53,254 bases of DNA from an uncultured Eubacterium sp. (GCA_910579145.1 CAJTTQ010000005.1:15991-69244), one strand, 5' to 3'; counted from the first letter of the stretch, positions 1 to 9,859 are shown. Program-made: numbers and translations. Notes: generated by a model from the letters alone, not told the origin.

Positions 1-6
1 TCTGTT

Positions 7-2919
7 ATGAATAAAAAAATTAGAAAAGCGGCATTGTTTATGTCGGTCATTATGTTTGTGTACTCTGTTCTGAGTATAACGACTGTTGTAGATGCTGCAA
101 CCGGCGATTCCAAAAGGACCAAACGATATACGATCAGTAAAACATCAGGAACCTATGTCTCGGCAGTGAACGTATCTTTAAAGGCGAAGAAAGGCTATAA
201 GATTTATTACAGTACAACGGGTAAATTAAAAAAGAGCAATGTGATCGGAAGTGGAAAGAAGAAAGTATTTTATATCAAAAAAACTTCTACCCTTTCTATG
301 TATGTAGTGAAAAGATCCGAAAAAATAACGACATCAAAACTTAAAAAAATTTATAAAAAGAAAACAAGTAAATATTTTGTACAATACAAGTATGTGATCA
401 GGAAAGGGGAGGAACTCTCCACTCCGGTGCCGGCTGGCACAACGAAGCCAGCCGACACCTTCTTCGAAAGTTTCCTGCCCGCCACAGCAGAGCCTCCAGC
501 CAGCACAAATACCCCAGTGATTGGCACGGCAGAACCAGGAGCGGTAAAAACAGAAAGTCCGGTTCAGGAAACACATCCGGGGTCAGGCGGCGGAAATGGC
601 AATAAGGAGAGAGAACAGGAGAGGGTTCAAATCCAGACTAAGATAAACGAATGGTCAGAACCGCTATATACACAAATAGAACCAGAAGAAACTTTGGCGC
701 CGGCCACGGTGGGGGAAGCTACCCCGGCGATACGATTTACAAAAAACGGAATAGAGTGCGAACAGGTAGGAGATGGAGCTGTTACGTATAAAAATGGCGC
801 CACATGTTCCTCATTGACGATCAACGAAGCGGGTACTTATATACTGACCGGCGGGACATCGGATGAACCAATCGAGAATGTAACTATTTCCGTGGAAAAA
901 AACATATCAGGGGCGATTGATCTGATCTGGGATAACTTACATATTGATAATACTAATCTAGAGGCAGATGAACCCGTAGTTTCCGTGGGAAAATCAACAA
1001 CGTCACTGAATATCACGTTAAAAGGCTCTTCGGTTCTGAAGGGAAGCGGCAGCTGCGAAGAAGCACCGGCTTCGGCGATCATAAATGCCAGTGATGCCGC
1101 TGCGGTGATCACTTTTTCCGCCTATGCGGGAGAAGAGAATACGGCATCGCTTACGGTTGTAGACCCCATGCCATCAGATACGGAGTTTGCGTCCAATGAC
1201 CCGAGTGACGGTATTTTTTCAAAGGGGAAACTGGTGATAAACAGCGGGATATACAATGTTACCGTAAACGGAGACTGCTTAAAGGGCACAGGAATGGATG
1301 GAACAGGTGGAATTGTTGTAAACGGAGGCGTATTTACCCTCTGTTCCCATCATAGCAATGCCATGAAATCAAAAAACGGAAATATCGTGATCAATGGCGG
1401 GGAGATAAAAAGTACATACACAAAAGACGATGCGATCAACGCGAAAAATTACAATGTGATCATAAAGGATAGCAAAATCGGAATCGATCACTGCTTCGGA
1501 GACGGGATCCAGGGGGAATATGTCGGGATTTCCGGCGCGAAAACAGATATATCGATCAAGACGTATTTTGAAAACGCAGGCATTAATTATTATGATACCT
1601 CGCGCGGCAGCGGAAATTATAATTCGATGTCTACGAGCAACACGACAAAGACAGAGACGGTTCATGTGGATACGGGAAGCCATAAGGGAATAAAAGGTGG
1701 AACAAAGGCTTGCAGCTATAGTTACACGTCGGTAGGAGAGTCGAGCCAATATAGCGCCGGAGCGGTTTATACGAAAGAAGCTTCGGGCGGAATCGTCATA
1801 ACCGGAGGAAACATACGCATTGATACTTCGAATACAGGCATCAAGTATAATGGTGATATGGGCGGCAGTTTCAGGCCGGGGCAGGAAAACGGAAGCAGTT
1901 TGGGTCTGACAGCGGCAAATCGTGACGGCCAGTACATCATCGGCTCGCCGGATGATGCGGTTCATAGCAATAATACGTGCGTGATCGCCGGCGGATCCCT
2001 GGAACTGGTATCTTCTGATGACGGGGTTACGGCAGCGCGGGATCTCATGCTCCTGAATGGCTGTGATATTACGATCCGCCAGTGTTATGAGGGGATGGAG
2101 GCCGGAACGATCATTATGGGGGCTTCGGACCATTCACAAGAAGATCCGCGCGTAATAATTTATTCAAATGATGATGGCATCAATGCGTCATCAAAAACGT
2201 TAACGTATTTATATGCGGATGAATCCGAAGAGAAGTATACGAAAAAATCCGTATCGTCTTCCGATAATTCCTTTAATATCTTATCCGGGTATTTGAACAT
2301 CATGATCGCGGATGATGAGACACATAGCTTCACGTTAGGAACCGAACAAGGGGATCAGGTGACGGGAACCTATTCGGCAGATGGTGACGGGATCGACTGC
2401 AACGGGTCATTCTATGCACATGGCGGGACGGTCGTTATTTTTGGGACGATGGCAAATGACAATTCACCGGTCGATACAGATAAGACCTATTATATCGGCA
2501 GCGGTGTAACGCTTTTGGCAGTCGGGAGCAGCGGGATGATCGAGTCACCGACCGAAACTGGTCAGGCTGTCATCAGCAATCTTTCATCCGGCGGGCCGGG
2601 CCAGACATTTCCAGGACAGGGAGGCGGATTTGCAGGCTTCCCCGGAGGAGCATCAGGGAGTGCGTCGTACGGCGCGGATACACCGTTTGCCATCATGGAT
2701 GCCAGCCAGAACGTAGTGCTTTCCATGAAGCCGGTCAAGACATACAGTTATGTTTTGTATTCATCGCCGGAACTGTCAGCTGGTTCGTCCTATACGTTAT
2801 ACAGCGGGGGAGAAGTAAGCGGCTCAAAGCTGAATGCCGACAGCGGAGCCTATGATTACCGTTATTCGGGATATGATATATCAGGTGCTGATACGGTTGG
2901 GACGGTAACGGCAAAATAA
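7..2919 (+). CDS. Secreted carbohydrate-binding beta-helix protein (Cthe_2159-like)
   Basis: A 970-residue exported protein. Residues 1-31 look like a signal peptide: a Lys/Arg-rich start, a hydrophobic core and probable cleavage after VVDA. Residues about 39-130 resemble the chitobiase C-terminal type of domain (SGTY and KIYYSTTG motifs). Residues about 135-240 are a Pro/Thr/Glu-rich linker. Residues about 245-880 carry repeated NGG, DDA and DDG turns separated by short beta strands, as expected for the Cthe_2159 carbohydrate-binding right-handed beta-helix family. A Gly/Pro-rich segment (about 861-890) precedes a beta-rich tail. There is no LPXTG anchor or transmembrane tail, so the protein may be released or held by glycan binding. 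The ATG is 7 bases from the window edge, so its ribosome binding site cannot be judged. A terminator follows directly. The polysaccharide ligand is unknown; the family assignment is inferred from the pattern. Confidence 0.75.
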   Translation: MNKKIRKAALFMSVIMFVYSVLSITTVVDAATGDSKRTKRYTISKTSGTYVSAVNVSLKAKKGYKIYYSTTGKLKKSNVIGSGKKKVFYIKKTSTLSMYVVKRSEKITTSKLKKIYKKKTSKYFVQYKYVIRKGEELSTPVPAGTTKPADTFFESFLPATAEPPASTNTPVIGTAEPGAVKTESPVQETHPGSGGGNGNKEREQERVQIQTKINEWSEPLYTQIEPEETLAPATVGEATPAIRFTKNGIECEQVGDGAVTYKNGATCSSLTINEAGTYILTGGTSDEPIENVTISVEKNISGAIDLIWDNLHIDNTNLEADEPVVSVGKSTTSLNITLKGSSVLKGSGSCEEAPASAIINASDAAAVITFSAYAGEENTASLTVVDPMPSDTEFASNDPSDGIFSKGKLVINSGIYNVTVNGDCLKGTGMDGTGGIVVNGGVFTLCSHHSNAMKSKNGNIVINGGEIKSTYTKDDAINAKNYNVIIKDSKIGIDHCFGDGIQGEYVGISGAKTDISIKTYFENAGINYYDTSRGSGNYNSMSTSNTTKTETVHVDTGSHKGIKGGTKACSYSYTSVGESSQYSAGAVYTKEASGGIVITGGNIRIDTSNTGIKYNGDMGGSFRPGQENGSSLGLTAANRDGQYIIGSPDDAVHSNNTCVIAGGSLELVSSDDGVTAARDLMLLNGCDITIRQCYEGMEAGTIIMGASDHSQEDPRVIIYSNDDGINASSKTLTYLYADESEEKYTKKSVSSSDNSFNILSGYLNIMIADDETHSFTLGTEQGDQVTGTYSADGDGIDCNGSFYAHGGTVVIFGTMANDNSPVDTDKTYYIGSGVTLLAVGSSGMIESPTETGQAVISNLSSGGPGQTFPGQGGGFAGFPGGASGSASYGADTPFAIMDASQNVVLSMKPVKTYSYVLYSSPELSAGSSYTLYSGGEVSGSKLNADSGAYDYRYSGYDISGADTVGTVTAK

Positions 2920-2948
2920 ATAGGAGGAAGAATCTTTCTTTTGCGAGG

Positions 2949-2985
2949 GGCGTAAGTCTGTGATAGATAGCTTACGCCTTTTTTT
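2949..2985 (+). terminator. Rho-independent terminator after the beta-helix protein gene
   Basis: An 8-bp perfect stem (GGCGTAAG at 2949-2956, CTTACGCC at 2971-2978) with a 14-nt loop is followed by seven T residues. It lies 30 bases after the stop codon and separates this gene from the signalling operon. Confidence 0.85.
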
Positions 2986-3037
2986 GTGGTTCGGGTAAAA
3001 AAATGAGCACAAATACGGATGGCAAAAAATTTCACCC

Positions 3038-3066
3038 TTGAAAAATATCGCATGTTGGTTTACAAT
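3038..3066 (+). promoter_or_regulatory. Sigma-A-type promoter of the signalling operon
   Basis: A -35 box TTGAAA (3038-3043), a 17-bp spacer and a -10 box TACAAT (3061-3066) lie 38 bases upstream of the HD-GYP regulator ATG and just after a terminator, so this is the natural start of the 3.1-9.8 kb operon. Confidence 0.65.
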
Positions 3067-3103
3067 CGAATTACGTAGATCTCGGCGCGCAAGGAGTAAG
3101 TAG

Positions 3104-4186
3104 ATGAAAAATATTATATTAGTAGTGGACGATGATAAGACAAACCTGACACTTGCACAAAAGATATTATTATCCCAATACCGCATTGCTGCCACGAATT
3201 CCGGAAAGGCGGCATTGAAATATCTGGAACATAACCATCCGGACCTGATCCTGTTGGACATCAATATGCCGGAAATGGATGGCTTTGAAGTGATGGAACA
3301 AATTCGCAGCGACGCGCGCACGGCGGATATTCCCATCATCTTTCTGACCGCGGATGATAAAGCAGATACCGAGATCCGGTGTTTTCAGATGGGAGCGGTG
3401 GATTTTGTCCGCAAACCCTTTATACCGGACGTGCTTATGAGCAGGGTCAGTAAGACGATCGAACTGGAGCGGTACCGGAATGACCTGGAGAAGATGGTGG
3501 AGGAGCAGTCGGATAAGATCACAGAAAGTGCCAGGCGGATCAGCGCGATTCAGGATTCGGTCATTGTCGGCATGGCAAATCTGATCGAGAGCCGGGACGG
3601 CAGTACCGGAAAGCATGTGAAAAATACACAGATCTACGTGAAAATGATTGCCGATGAGTTACATAAGCGCGGGTTGTTTCCCGGCGAGCTGACGGAAGAA
3701 TTTATAGAAAATATCCGCAAAGCGGCACCGCTTCATGATGTGGGGAAGATCAAAGTTCCCGATGCCGTGCTGCAAAAACCCGGGAAACTGACAGAGGAAG
3801 AATTTGAGACGATGAAGACGCATACGGTCCACAGCCGCAAGATCATCGATACGATCATCGGTGATGTCGAGGACGGGGAGTATGTAAAGGTGGTCGGGGA
3901 TATCGCGATGTACCATCATGAACGATGGGATGGGACAGGGTATCCGACGGGGCTTACGGGAGAGGATATCCCGCTGGCGGCCCGGATCATGGCTGTGGCA
4001 GATGTGTTTGACGCCCTTTATGAGGAAAGGGTGTATAAGCCGCCGGTCCGCCCGATCGAGCGGATCCTGCAGATCATGATGGAAGGCAGGGGGACACAAT
4101 TCGACCCGGTCATCATCGATGTTTTTATGGAAATGGTGCCGAAGATCAAAGAGATGCTTGATATATCCGAAAGAAAGGGACGGTAG
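3104..4186 (+). CDS. Response regulator with HD-GYP domain (c-di-GMP phosphodiesterase)
   Basis: 360 residues. The N-terminal receiver domain (about 1-120) has the acidic pair DDD at 9-11, the phospho-acceptor Asp52 in LLDINMP and the conserved Lys in RKPF (104). A helical linker leads to an HD-GYP domain (about 150-350) with the HD pair His211-Asp212 in HDVGK and the signature HHERWDGTGYP (271-281), both intact. The family hydrolyses cyclic di-GMP to pGpG/GMP, here presumably under control of receiver phosphorylation in the cytoplasm. A good ribosome binding site (AAGGAG) precedes the ATG. Six bases separate its stop from the next gene, a hybrid kinase, so the cognate kinase is probably one of the two kinases downstream. 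The architecture is that of RpfG-type regulators. Confidence 0.92.
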   Translation: MKNIILVVDDDKTNLTLAQKILLSQYRIAATNSGKAALKYLEHNHPDLILLDINMPEMDGFEVMEQIRSDARTADIPIIFLTADDKADTEIRCFQMGAVDFVRKPFIPDVLMSRVSKTIELERYRNDLEKMVEEQSDKITESARRISAIQDSVIVGMANLIESRDGSTGKHVKNTQIYVKMIADELHKRGLFPGELTEEFIENIRKAAPLHDVGKIKVPDAVLQKPGKLTEEEFETMKTHTVHSRKIIDTIIGDVEDGEYVKVVGDIAMYHHERWDGTGYPTGLTGEDIPLAARIMAVADVFDALYEERVYKPPVRPIERILQIMMEGRGTQFDPVIIDVFMEMVPKIKEMLDISERKGR

Positions 4187-4192
4187 AACGCT

Positions 4193-7087
4193 TTGGAAAA
4201 CAGAAATTATAATGACGAAAAAGTTCTGAAAATGCTGGAACGGACCGTGTTAGTCATCTTTTCCGGTTATTCTGTTGTCTTACTCGTTGTTTCCTGTTTG
4301 CTGGGGTGGAGTGTTTACGTGCGGGAACTTATCGCCTTGTCGCTTATCGTGAGCTGGGCGGCGTGTATCAGGCGGTTTCAGACATATGATAACCGTGCGG
4401 TGCTGATTTCCGTGCTGTCGTGGATGAATTTTGTGATCTATGCGCTCCACACGGATAATTTTATAACGATCATCCCTGTTATGGCGGGACTAATCATTTT
4501 ACTCAGTATCTTTTGCGCGCCCCGCATCGTCTATCTGGGGATGTTTGTTTCAAATGGGCTGTTTCTTTATCACGGACTGCTGGCAAGGACGATCCCGCTC
4601 GATAACGCGGATGATGTGTTCCGCCTTGTCCTGCATGTGCTGGCGGTGTACACGGCATCTTTTACCGCGTGGCTGACGATACGGATCCGCATGCAGATCA
4701 GTGAAAAATTATATGAAAACATCGGCAGATTGGAACGTGCCGAGCAGAGCAAAGACGACTTTATGGTAAATATCTCACATGAGATCCGCACGCCGATCAA
4801 TGCGGTATGCGGCATGAGCGAGGCGATCCTTCAGGAGGATATCCCGGTCAGTGTGAGAAAAGATGTGATTGATATCCAGACAGCGGGGCGGAATCTTTTG
4901 TCCACGGTCAGTAACATTCTTGATTATTCCGAATTGGAGAGCGGGGATCTGGAACTGGCAGAAGAGAGTTATAACATCACATCGACGATAACCGATATTA
5001 TCAATATGGCGCTGACGTTAGAAAATGGAAAGAAACTGGAATTTGTCGTGGACTGCGATGCGGACCTGCCGAGTAATCTGGTGGGCGACGAGCAGAAGAT
5101 CCGGCGTATTGTCGTAAATTTACTGGAAAATGCGATCAAATTTACAAAAGAGGGCGGCGTTGTCCTTCGGATCATGAGCCGGAAAGAAGAATACGGGATC
5201 AATCTGGTCGTCAGTGTGAAAGATTCCGGCATCGGGATCAAACCGGCAGATCTCGAACACGTATTTACGAGGTTCCAACAGGTGGATTCCAAACGGAACA
5301 GGGAGGAAGGCGGATCGGGTATCGGCCTTGCCATTACGAAAGCGCTTGTTCAGAAAATGGGCGGATTTATATCCGTAACGAGTGAACCAGGTGTCGGGAG
5401 TGAGTTCCGTTTTACGATCCCGCAGAAAGTACTCGACGATACGCCGATCGTATCGATTAAAAACAGGCAGCAGGTATTTGCCGCATGTTATATCAATATG
5501 AGTAAATATGACTATTCGGTCGTGCGGGAAGGATATGAGAACTGTATCCTCCATATCGCGGAGCAGTTTGGCATCATGTTCCGCACATGCAAAAGTCTTT
5601 CTGAATTGAAACGGCGCCTGGAGCGTGAAAAGTACACCCATATATTCATAAGCTGGGATGAGTACAGTGAAGATAAAAACTTTTTTGAGAAGCTGGCACA
5701 GAGCTACAGTGTCGTACTGATACTGGATTACGGCCAGGAAGTGCGGGCGGGAAGTAATATGCTGCGCATCTATAAGCCGTTTACCGTGCTGTCCATCGCG
5801 GCGGTATTCAATGGAAGGAAAGTGATCCAGAGGGATGAACAGCATACGGATCTTCGCCACCGGTTTATCGCACCGGACGCAAAAGTGCTCGTCGTGGACG
5901 ACAATGCCATGAACTTAAAAGTCATGGCGCGGCTTCTTTTGCCATACCAGATCAAGGTAACGATGGCCGGAAGCGGCCGGGAGGCGCTGGAGAAACTGGA
6001 TACGATGGAATTTGACTGTGTATTTCTCGATCATATGATGCCGGAAATGGACGGTGTGGAAACATTACATAAAATACGCCAGAAACCGGGTTCGTATTTC
6101 CAGTCGCTCTCGATCATCGCCTTTACGGCAAATGCCATCGGAGGCGCCAGGGAAATGTTTTTGGCGGAAGGGTTTAATGACTTTATTGCCAAGCCGATCG
6201 AACTCAGTGTGCTCGAGCGTATGCTGCGCCGCTACATCCCGGTACCGAAGCAGATCAGGCTGGATGCCGCAGAGGAAGCGAAAGGGCCCGATGTGCCGGA
6301 AGGTATGTCGGAGGGAGTCATTTTGGCACAGCGGGAGGAAAGTGTGGTGCAGGAGGATTTGGGTGCGGCACAGGCGGAGCGGGAAAGCGTCCTGGCAGAA
6401 CAAGTAGAACAAAAGGCGGAACAGCTGGCTTGTCTGGCTGGAGCGGGTATCAACATCGAACAGGGCCTAACCTTCTGCGGTGATGAGGAGGGATTCCGGG
6501 AGATCGTTGCCATGTACCACGCGGAGGGGCCGAAGAGAAAGTATTCCCTGCAGCACTTTTTTGAAGAAGAGGACTGGAAAAATTATGTCATAGCAGTCCA
6601 TGCGTTAAAGAGTAATTCCAAAGGCATCGGGGCGGAGAAAGTCGCGGCGCTGGCGTTGAATCTGGAAATGGCGGGAAAGGAAGACCATATCGACTATATC
6701 CTGGAGCATCATGAAGAACTTTTAGAAATGCACGACGCCCTGTTAGACGTTATTGGCGCAAACGCCTTTATCTATCCAGAAGGGACGGGAGAAAGCGGGG
6801 AGCCATCTGCCGGCCAGCCGGAACACGAAGCGGACCAGGAAGGCGGGCTGGTGTCGATGCCATTTGACCAACTGCTCTTACAGCTGGAAGAACAGCTGGA
6901 AGGTTTCGAGAGCGAGGGGATAAATAACCTTTTGGACGCCCTGCAAAAAAGTGAGCCGCCACAGGGAGCCTCGCAGGAGACTTCGCCTGCGAAACTGGCA
7001 GAACAAATACGGGAAAAAGTAGATGATTTTGATTTTCTAGGAGCATCGGACATACTCAGCTCATGGAAAGATGCGCGGAAAGGTTAG
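4193..7087 (+). CDS. Membrane hybrid histidine kinase with receiver and Hpt domains
   Basis: 964 residues. The N-terminus (about 15-165) holds several transmembrane segments with no large extracellular domain. A HisKA domain follows with phospho-acceptor His196 in SHEIRTP, then a HATPase domain (N box about 299-316, G1 DSGIGI 344-349, G2 GSGIGLA 374-380). Residues about 425-545 look like a receiver fold without a phospho-acceptor Asp (pseudo-receiver). A complete receiver follows (about 562-680) with Asp613 in LDHMMPEMDG. After an acidic linker there is an Hpt domain with His803 in HALKSNS. The chain can thus run a full His-Asp-His relay. The start is TTG at 4193, with AAAGGGACGG about 10 bases upstream; it lies 6 bases after the HD-GYP regulator, a likely final target of the relay. 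A long Glu/Gln/Pro-rich C-terminal extension follows the Hpt. The stimulus is unknown. Confidence 0.9.
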   Translation: MENRNYNDEKVLKMLERTVLVIFSGYSVVLLVVSCLLGWSVYVRELIALSLIVSWAACIRRFQTYDNRAVLISVLSWMNFVIYALHTDNFITIIPVMAGLIILLSIFCAPRIVYLGMFVSNGLFLYHGLLARTIPLDNADDVFRLVLHVLAVYTASFTAWLTIRIRMQISEKLYENIGRLERAEQSKDDFMVNISHEIRTPINAVCGMSEAILQEDIPVSVRKDVIDIQTAGRNLLSTVSNILDYSELESGDLELAEESYNITSTITDIINMALTLENGKKLEFVVDCDADLPSNLVGDEQKIRRIVVNLLENAIKFTKEGGVVLRIMSRKEEYGINLVVSVKDSGIGIKPADLEHVFTRFQQVDSKRNREEGGSGIGLAITKALVQKMGGFISVTSEPGVGSEFRFTIPQKVLDDTPIVSIKNRQQVFAACYINMSKYDYSVVREGYENCILHIAEQFGIMFRTCKSLSELKRRLEREKYTHIFISWDEYSEDKNFFEKLAQSYSVVLILDYGQEVRAGSNMLRIYKPFTVLSIAAVFNGRKVIQRDEQHTDLRHRFIAPDAKVLVVDDNAMNLKVMARLLLPYQIKVTMAGSGREALEKLDTMEFDCVFLDHMMPEMDGVETLHKIRQKPGSYFQSLSIIAFTANAIGGAREMFLAEGFNDFIAKPIELSVLERMLRRYIPVPKQIRLDAAEEAKGPDVPEGMSEGVILAQREESVVQEDLGAAQAERESVLAEQVEQKAEQLACLAGAGINIEQGLTFCGDEEGFREIVAMYHAEGPKRKYSLQHFFEEEDWKNYVIAVHALKSNSKGIGAEKVAALALNLEMAGKEDHIDYILEHHEELLEMHDALLDVIGANAFIYPEGTGESGEPSAGQPEHEADQEGGLVSMPFDQLLLQLEEQLEGFESEGINNLLDALQKSEPPQGASQETSPAKLAEQIREKVDDFDFLGASDILSSWKDARKG

Positions 7088-7094
7088 GTGCCGT

Positions 7095-9794
7095 ATGATG
7101 AAAAGAAAATTGCAATCAATACAGCAGGCATTGTTTGGCAGCGATCTCGATCTTTGGGAAAAGACGGTCCGTATCGTATTGGTCCTCGTCTTTTTTACTT
7201 CGTGTATCGGATTATTCCGCTTTTTGCGCGGAATGGACTGGCGTATGTTTTACGCAAGGCTGGGTATGGTTTTCGTGTCAGGTATCTCATTGAAACTGGC
7301 GATCAAGGACCATAAATTAAAACAGGCATCGTGGCTGCTCGTTGTGGCGTCGAATGTATTCCTGTATCCGGTCATATTTGTCCTGGCCGGCGGTATCGGC
7401 TCGGGGACACCGCTCTGTTTTGTGATGGGATTTGTATGTGTATTCCTGTTTTTTAAGGGAAAAGAATTTGCCGCGGCGTTTTTTCTCTCTGTGGCGGGAT
7501 GCGTGGCTGCTTTTGTGATCGCTTACCGCGATCCCCAGCTCGCAGGCGTCGGACAGGAACGCTTATTGAGCCATATGGATACGTTTGGCACCATTATGAT
7601 CACAAGCTGTTTTGTCGGTATCATGAACCGGCTGCAGACGATGACATACGACAGGGAAAAGAGAAGGGCGGAGAGACAGAAAGAGGAGCTCGAGCAGATG
7701 GCCCGCTCCAAAGATAATTTTTTCGCCAATATGAGCCATGAGATCCGTACGCCGATCAACACGATCATCGGATTGAACGAAATGACGCTGCGGGAGGATA
7801 TTTCAGAGGAAATCGCGGAGAATGCCATTAACATACAAAATGCCAGTAAGATGCTGCTGACGACGATCAATGACATCCTCGATCTTTCGAAACTGGAATC
7901 CGGGAAAATGGAGATCATGCCGACACAGTACGAGTTCAGCGGGATGTTAAGTGACCTCGTAAATCTCATATGGATCCGGGCGCATCAGAAAGAACTTGAA
8001 TTTAAGGTGGACATTGACCCGAATATCCCTTCGATGTTATATGGGGACGAGGTGCGGATCAAGCAGGTGATCACGAATATGCTGACCAATGCGGTCAAAT
8101 ATACGGATGCGGGTTCTATTACGCTGTCCGCGCAGGCAGAACGCCTGTCACCGGTTACGATCCTGCTCCGCATTTCAGTCAAAGATACGGGAAAGGGGAT
8201 CCGCAAGGAAAGTCTTGACGATCTGTTCCGCTCCTTTAAGCGCGTGGACGAGACGGTGAACCGGAATATCGAGGGAACCGGGCTCGGACTCAGCATTTCC
8301 AAACAGCTGCTTGATATGATGGGGGGACGGATCTATGTGGACAGCGTGTACCATAAGGGATCCACATTTACGATAGAATTGCAGCAGGATATCGTAAATT
8401 CACGGCCGATCGGTGTCATTGACTTTGCCGCCCAGAAACAGATCAAAAACCGTGCCGCTTATAGGCAGAAATTTGTAGCGCCGGATGCCAGGGTACTCGT
8501 CGTAGACGACAACGACATGAACCGCATGGTGGCAGTGAAACTGCTGAGGGCCACAAAAGTCCGGGTGGATACGGTGGGAAGCGGACGGGAGTGCCTGAAT
8601 AAAACGGCGGCACAAGGGTATCATGTCATTTTGATGGATCATATGATGCCGGAAATGGACGGGGAAGAAACGCTTCACGCGATCCGGGCCCAGACGAAAG
8701 GGTATTGTCAGAAAACGCCTGTGATCGCGCTGACGGCTAATGTCATGGCAAATGCGGACCGGATCTATCAGGAAATGGGATTTGACGGATATCTGGCAAA
8801 GCCGATCAACACCTCTCTATTAGAGGCGGCGCTCATGAAGTACCTTCCGCCGGATCTGATCGAATTTACTGCCAGTGAAAATGAAATATCGGATGCCGGG
8901 GGATTTGGCGGGATCAATCAGGTAAAAAGCGCGAGAAAGCGGAAAATCGCGGTGACGGCCGATTGTATATGCGATCTTCCCGAACATCTGCTCAGTAAAT
9001 ACCAGATCCGTCTGATGTACTGCTACGTACATACAAAGGAAGGCCGTTTTTGTGATATTTCCGAGGTATCTTCTGACAGCCTGCTGGAATACTTAAAGAT
9101 AGAGGGAAACTACGCGCACTCCTCCACGGCGCCCCCTTCGGAATACGAATATTTCTTTGCCGATACACTGGGGACGGCGGAACAGGTCATACATATTACG
9201 GCTACAACAGATCTGAGCGGCGCGTACCCGTACGCGCTTCAGGCAAGTAAAAGTTTTGATAATGTGACCGTCATAGATTCCGGCCATATCAGCAGCGGCC
9301 ACGGCCTCATGGTCTTATATGCGGCGAAAATGGCGGAAGAGGGACGGAGCGTAAAGGAAATAAAGAGCGCGCTGGAGAAATTTAGCGGTCTTGTGTGCTC
9401 GAACTTTCTTGTGCCGAGTACGGAAGCGCTGCACCGCAACGGAAAAGTGAGCAGTGTCGTCCATAAGATCAGCAATGCCCTGAAACTGCATCCGGTTTTG
9501 TACATGTCCCATAACAAATTAAAGGTATGGCGGATCGAGGTCGGAAATATGCAGCGGGTCAACCGGAAATATGTGAAAAGGCTTTTGCGGCGGAGCGCCC
9601 AGATCGATACGCGCGTTTTATTTCTGACGTATGCGGGCTGCAGTGTCCGTCAGTTGGATGAAATAGTGGAAGAGGTACAAAAGTATGTCGACTTTCAGAA
9701 TATTATCGTGCAGAAGGCATCGGCTACCGTTTCCAGCAATTGCGGCGTGGGAACATTTGGCCTTATGTTTATCCGGTCAAATGATCCCCAGTAA
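7095..9794 (+). CDS. Hybrid histidine kinase fused to a C-terminal DegV lipid-binding domain
   Basis: 899 residues from the ATG at 7095, chosen over an in-frame ATG at 7071 because GGAAAGG lies about 11 bases upstream; either start gives a short-range coupling with the preceding kinase. Residues about 25-180 contain about five to six transmembrane segments. HisKA has His215 (SHEIRTP), the HATPase has GDEVRIKQ, DTGKGI and GTGLGLS, and a receiver (about 465-582) has Asp515 in MDHMMPEMDG. After a 30-residue linker, residues about 617-895 match the DegV/EDD fold: TADCICDLP, SSTAPPSEY, TTDLSGAY, IDSGHISSGHG, a GKVSS segment, HPVL and GVGTFG. DegV proteins bind fatty acids in a buried site. The fusion suggests a kinase reading, or passing signals to, a fatty-acid state. 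The role of the DegV part is inference. Confidence 0.88.
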   Translation: MMKRKLQSIQQALFGSDLDLWEKTVRIVLVLVFFTSCIGLFRFLRGMDWRMFYARLGMVFVSGISLKLAIKDHKLKQASWLLVVASNVFLYPVIFVLAGGIGSGTPLCFVMGFVCVFLFFKGKEFAAAFFLSVAGCVAAFVIAYRDPQLAGVGQERLLSHMDTFGTIMITSCFVGIMNRLQTMTYDREKRRAERQKEELEQMARSKDNFFANMSHEIRTPINTIIGLNEMTLREDISEEIAENAINIQNASKMLLTTINDILDLSKLESGKMEIMPTQYEFSGMLSDLVNLIWIRAHQKELEFKVDIDPNIPSMLYGDEVRIKQVITNMLTNAVKYTDAGSITLSAQAERLSPVTILLRISVKDTGKGIRKESLDDLFRSFKRVDETVNRNIEGTGLGLSISKQLLDMMGGRIYVDSVYHKGSTFTIELQQDIVNSRPIGVIDFAAQKQIKNRAAYRQKFVAPDARVLVVDDNDMNRMVAVKLLRATKVRVDTVGSGRECLNKTAAQGYHVILMDHMMPEMDGEETLHAIRAQTKGYCQKTPVIALTANVMANADRIYQEMGFDGYLAKPINTSLLEAALMKYLPPDLIEFTASENEISDAGGFGGINQVKSARKRKIAVTADCICDLPEHLLSKYQIRLMYCYVHTKEGRFCDISEVSSDSLLEYLKIEGNYAHSSTAPPSEYEYFFADTLGTAEQVIHITATTDLSGAYPYALQASKSFDNVTVIDSGHISSGHGLMVLYAAKMAEEGRSVKEIKSALEKFSGLVCSNFLVPSTEALHRNGKVSSVVHKISNALKLHPVLYMSHNKLKVWRIEVGNMQRVNRKYVKRLLRRSAQIDTRVLFLTYAGCSVRQLDEIVEEVQKYVDFQNIIVQKASATVSSNCGVGTFGLMFIRSNDPQ

Positions 9795-9818
9795 ATAAAT
9801 GGTAATATAAATGAAACG

Positions 9819-9843
9819 TCCCCAGAGTGAAAGGTTCTGGGGA
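9819..9843 (+). other. Short hairpin overlapping the pheS leader
   Basis: Eight-base arms (TCCCCAGA at 9819-9826 and TCTGGGGA at 9836-9843) enclose a 9-nt loop 17 bases before the chosen pheS start. It has no T-tract, so it is not a standard terminator. It covers the first of two possible Shine-Dalgarno stretches (GGGGAAG). No T-box consensus is visible nearby. Confidence 0.4.
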
Positions 9844-9859
9844 AGAAATGAGGAAAAAA

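Noticed and set aside
1369..2133. Long reverse-strand open frame within the beta-helix gene
   Set aside because: It is a shadow of the repetitive coding frame, with no ribosome binding site and no recognisable protein features.
9795..9859. T-box riboswitch for pheS
   Set aside because: The leader is only 65 bases and has no AGGGTGGNACCGCG-type motif or room for a specifier loop.
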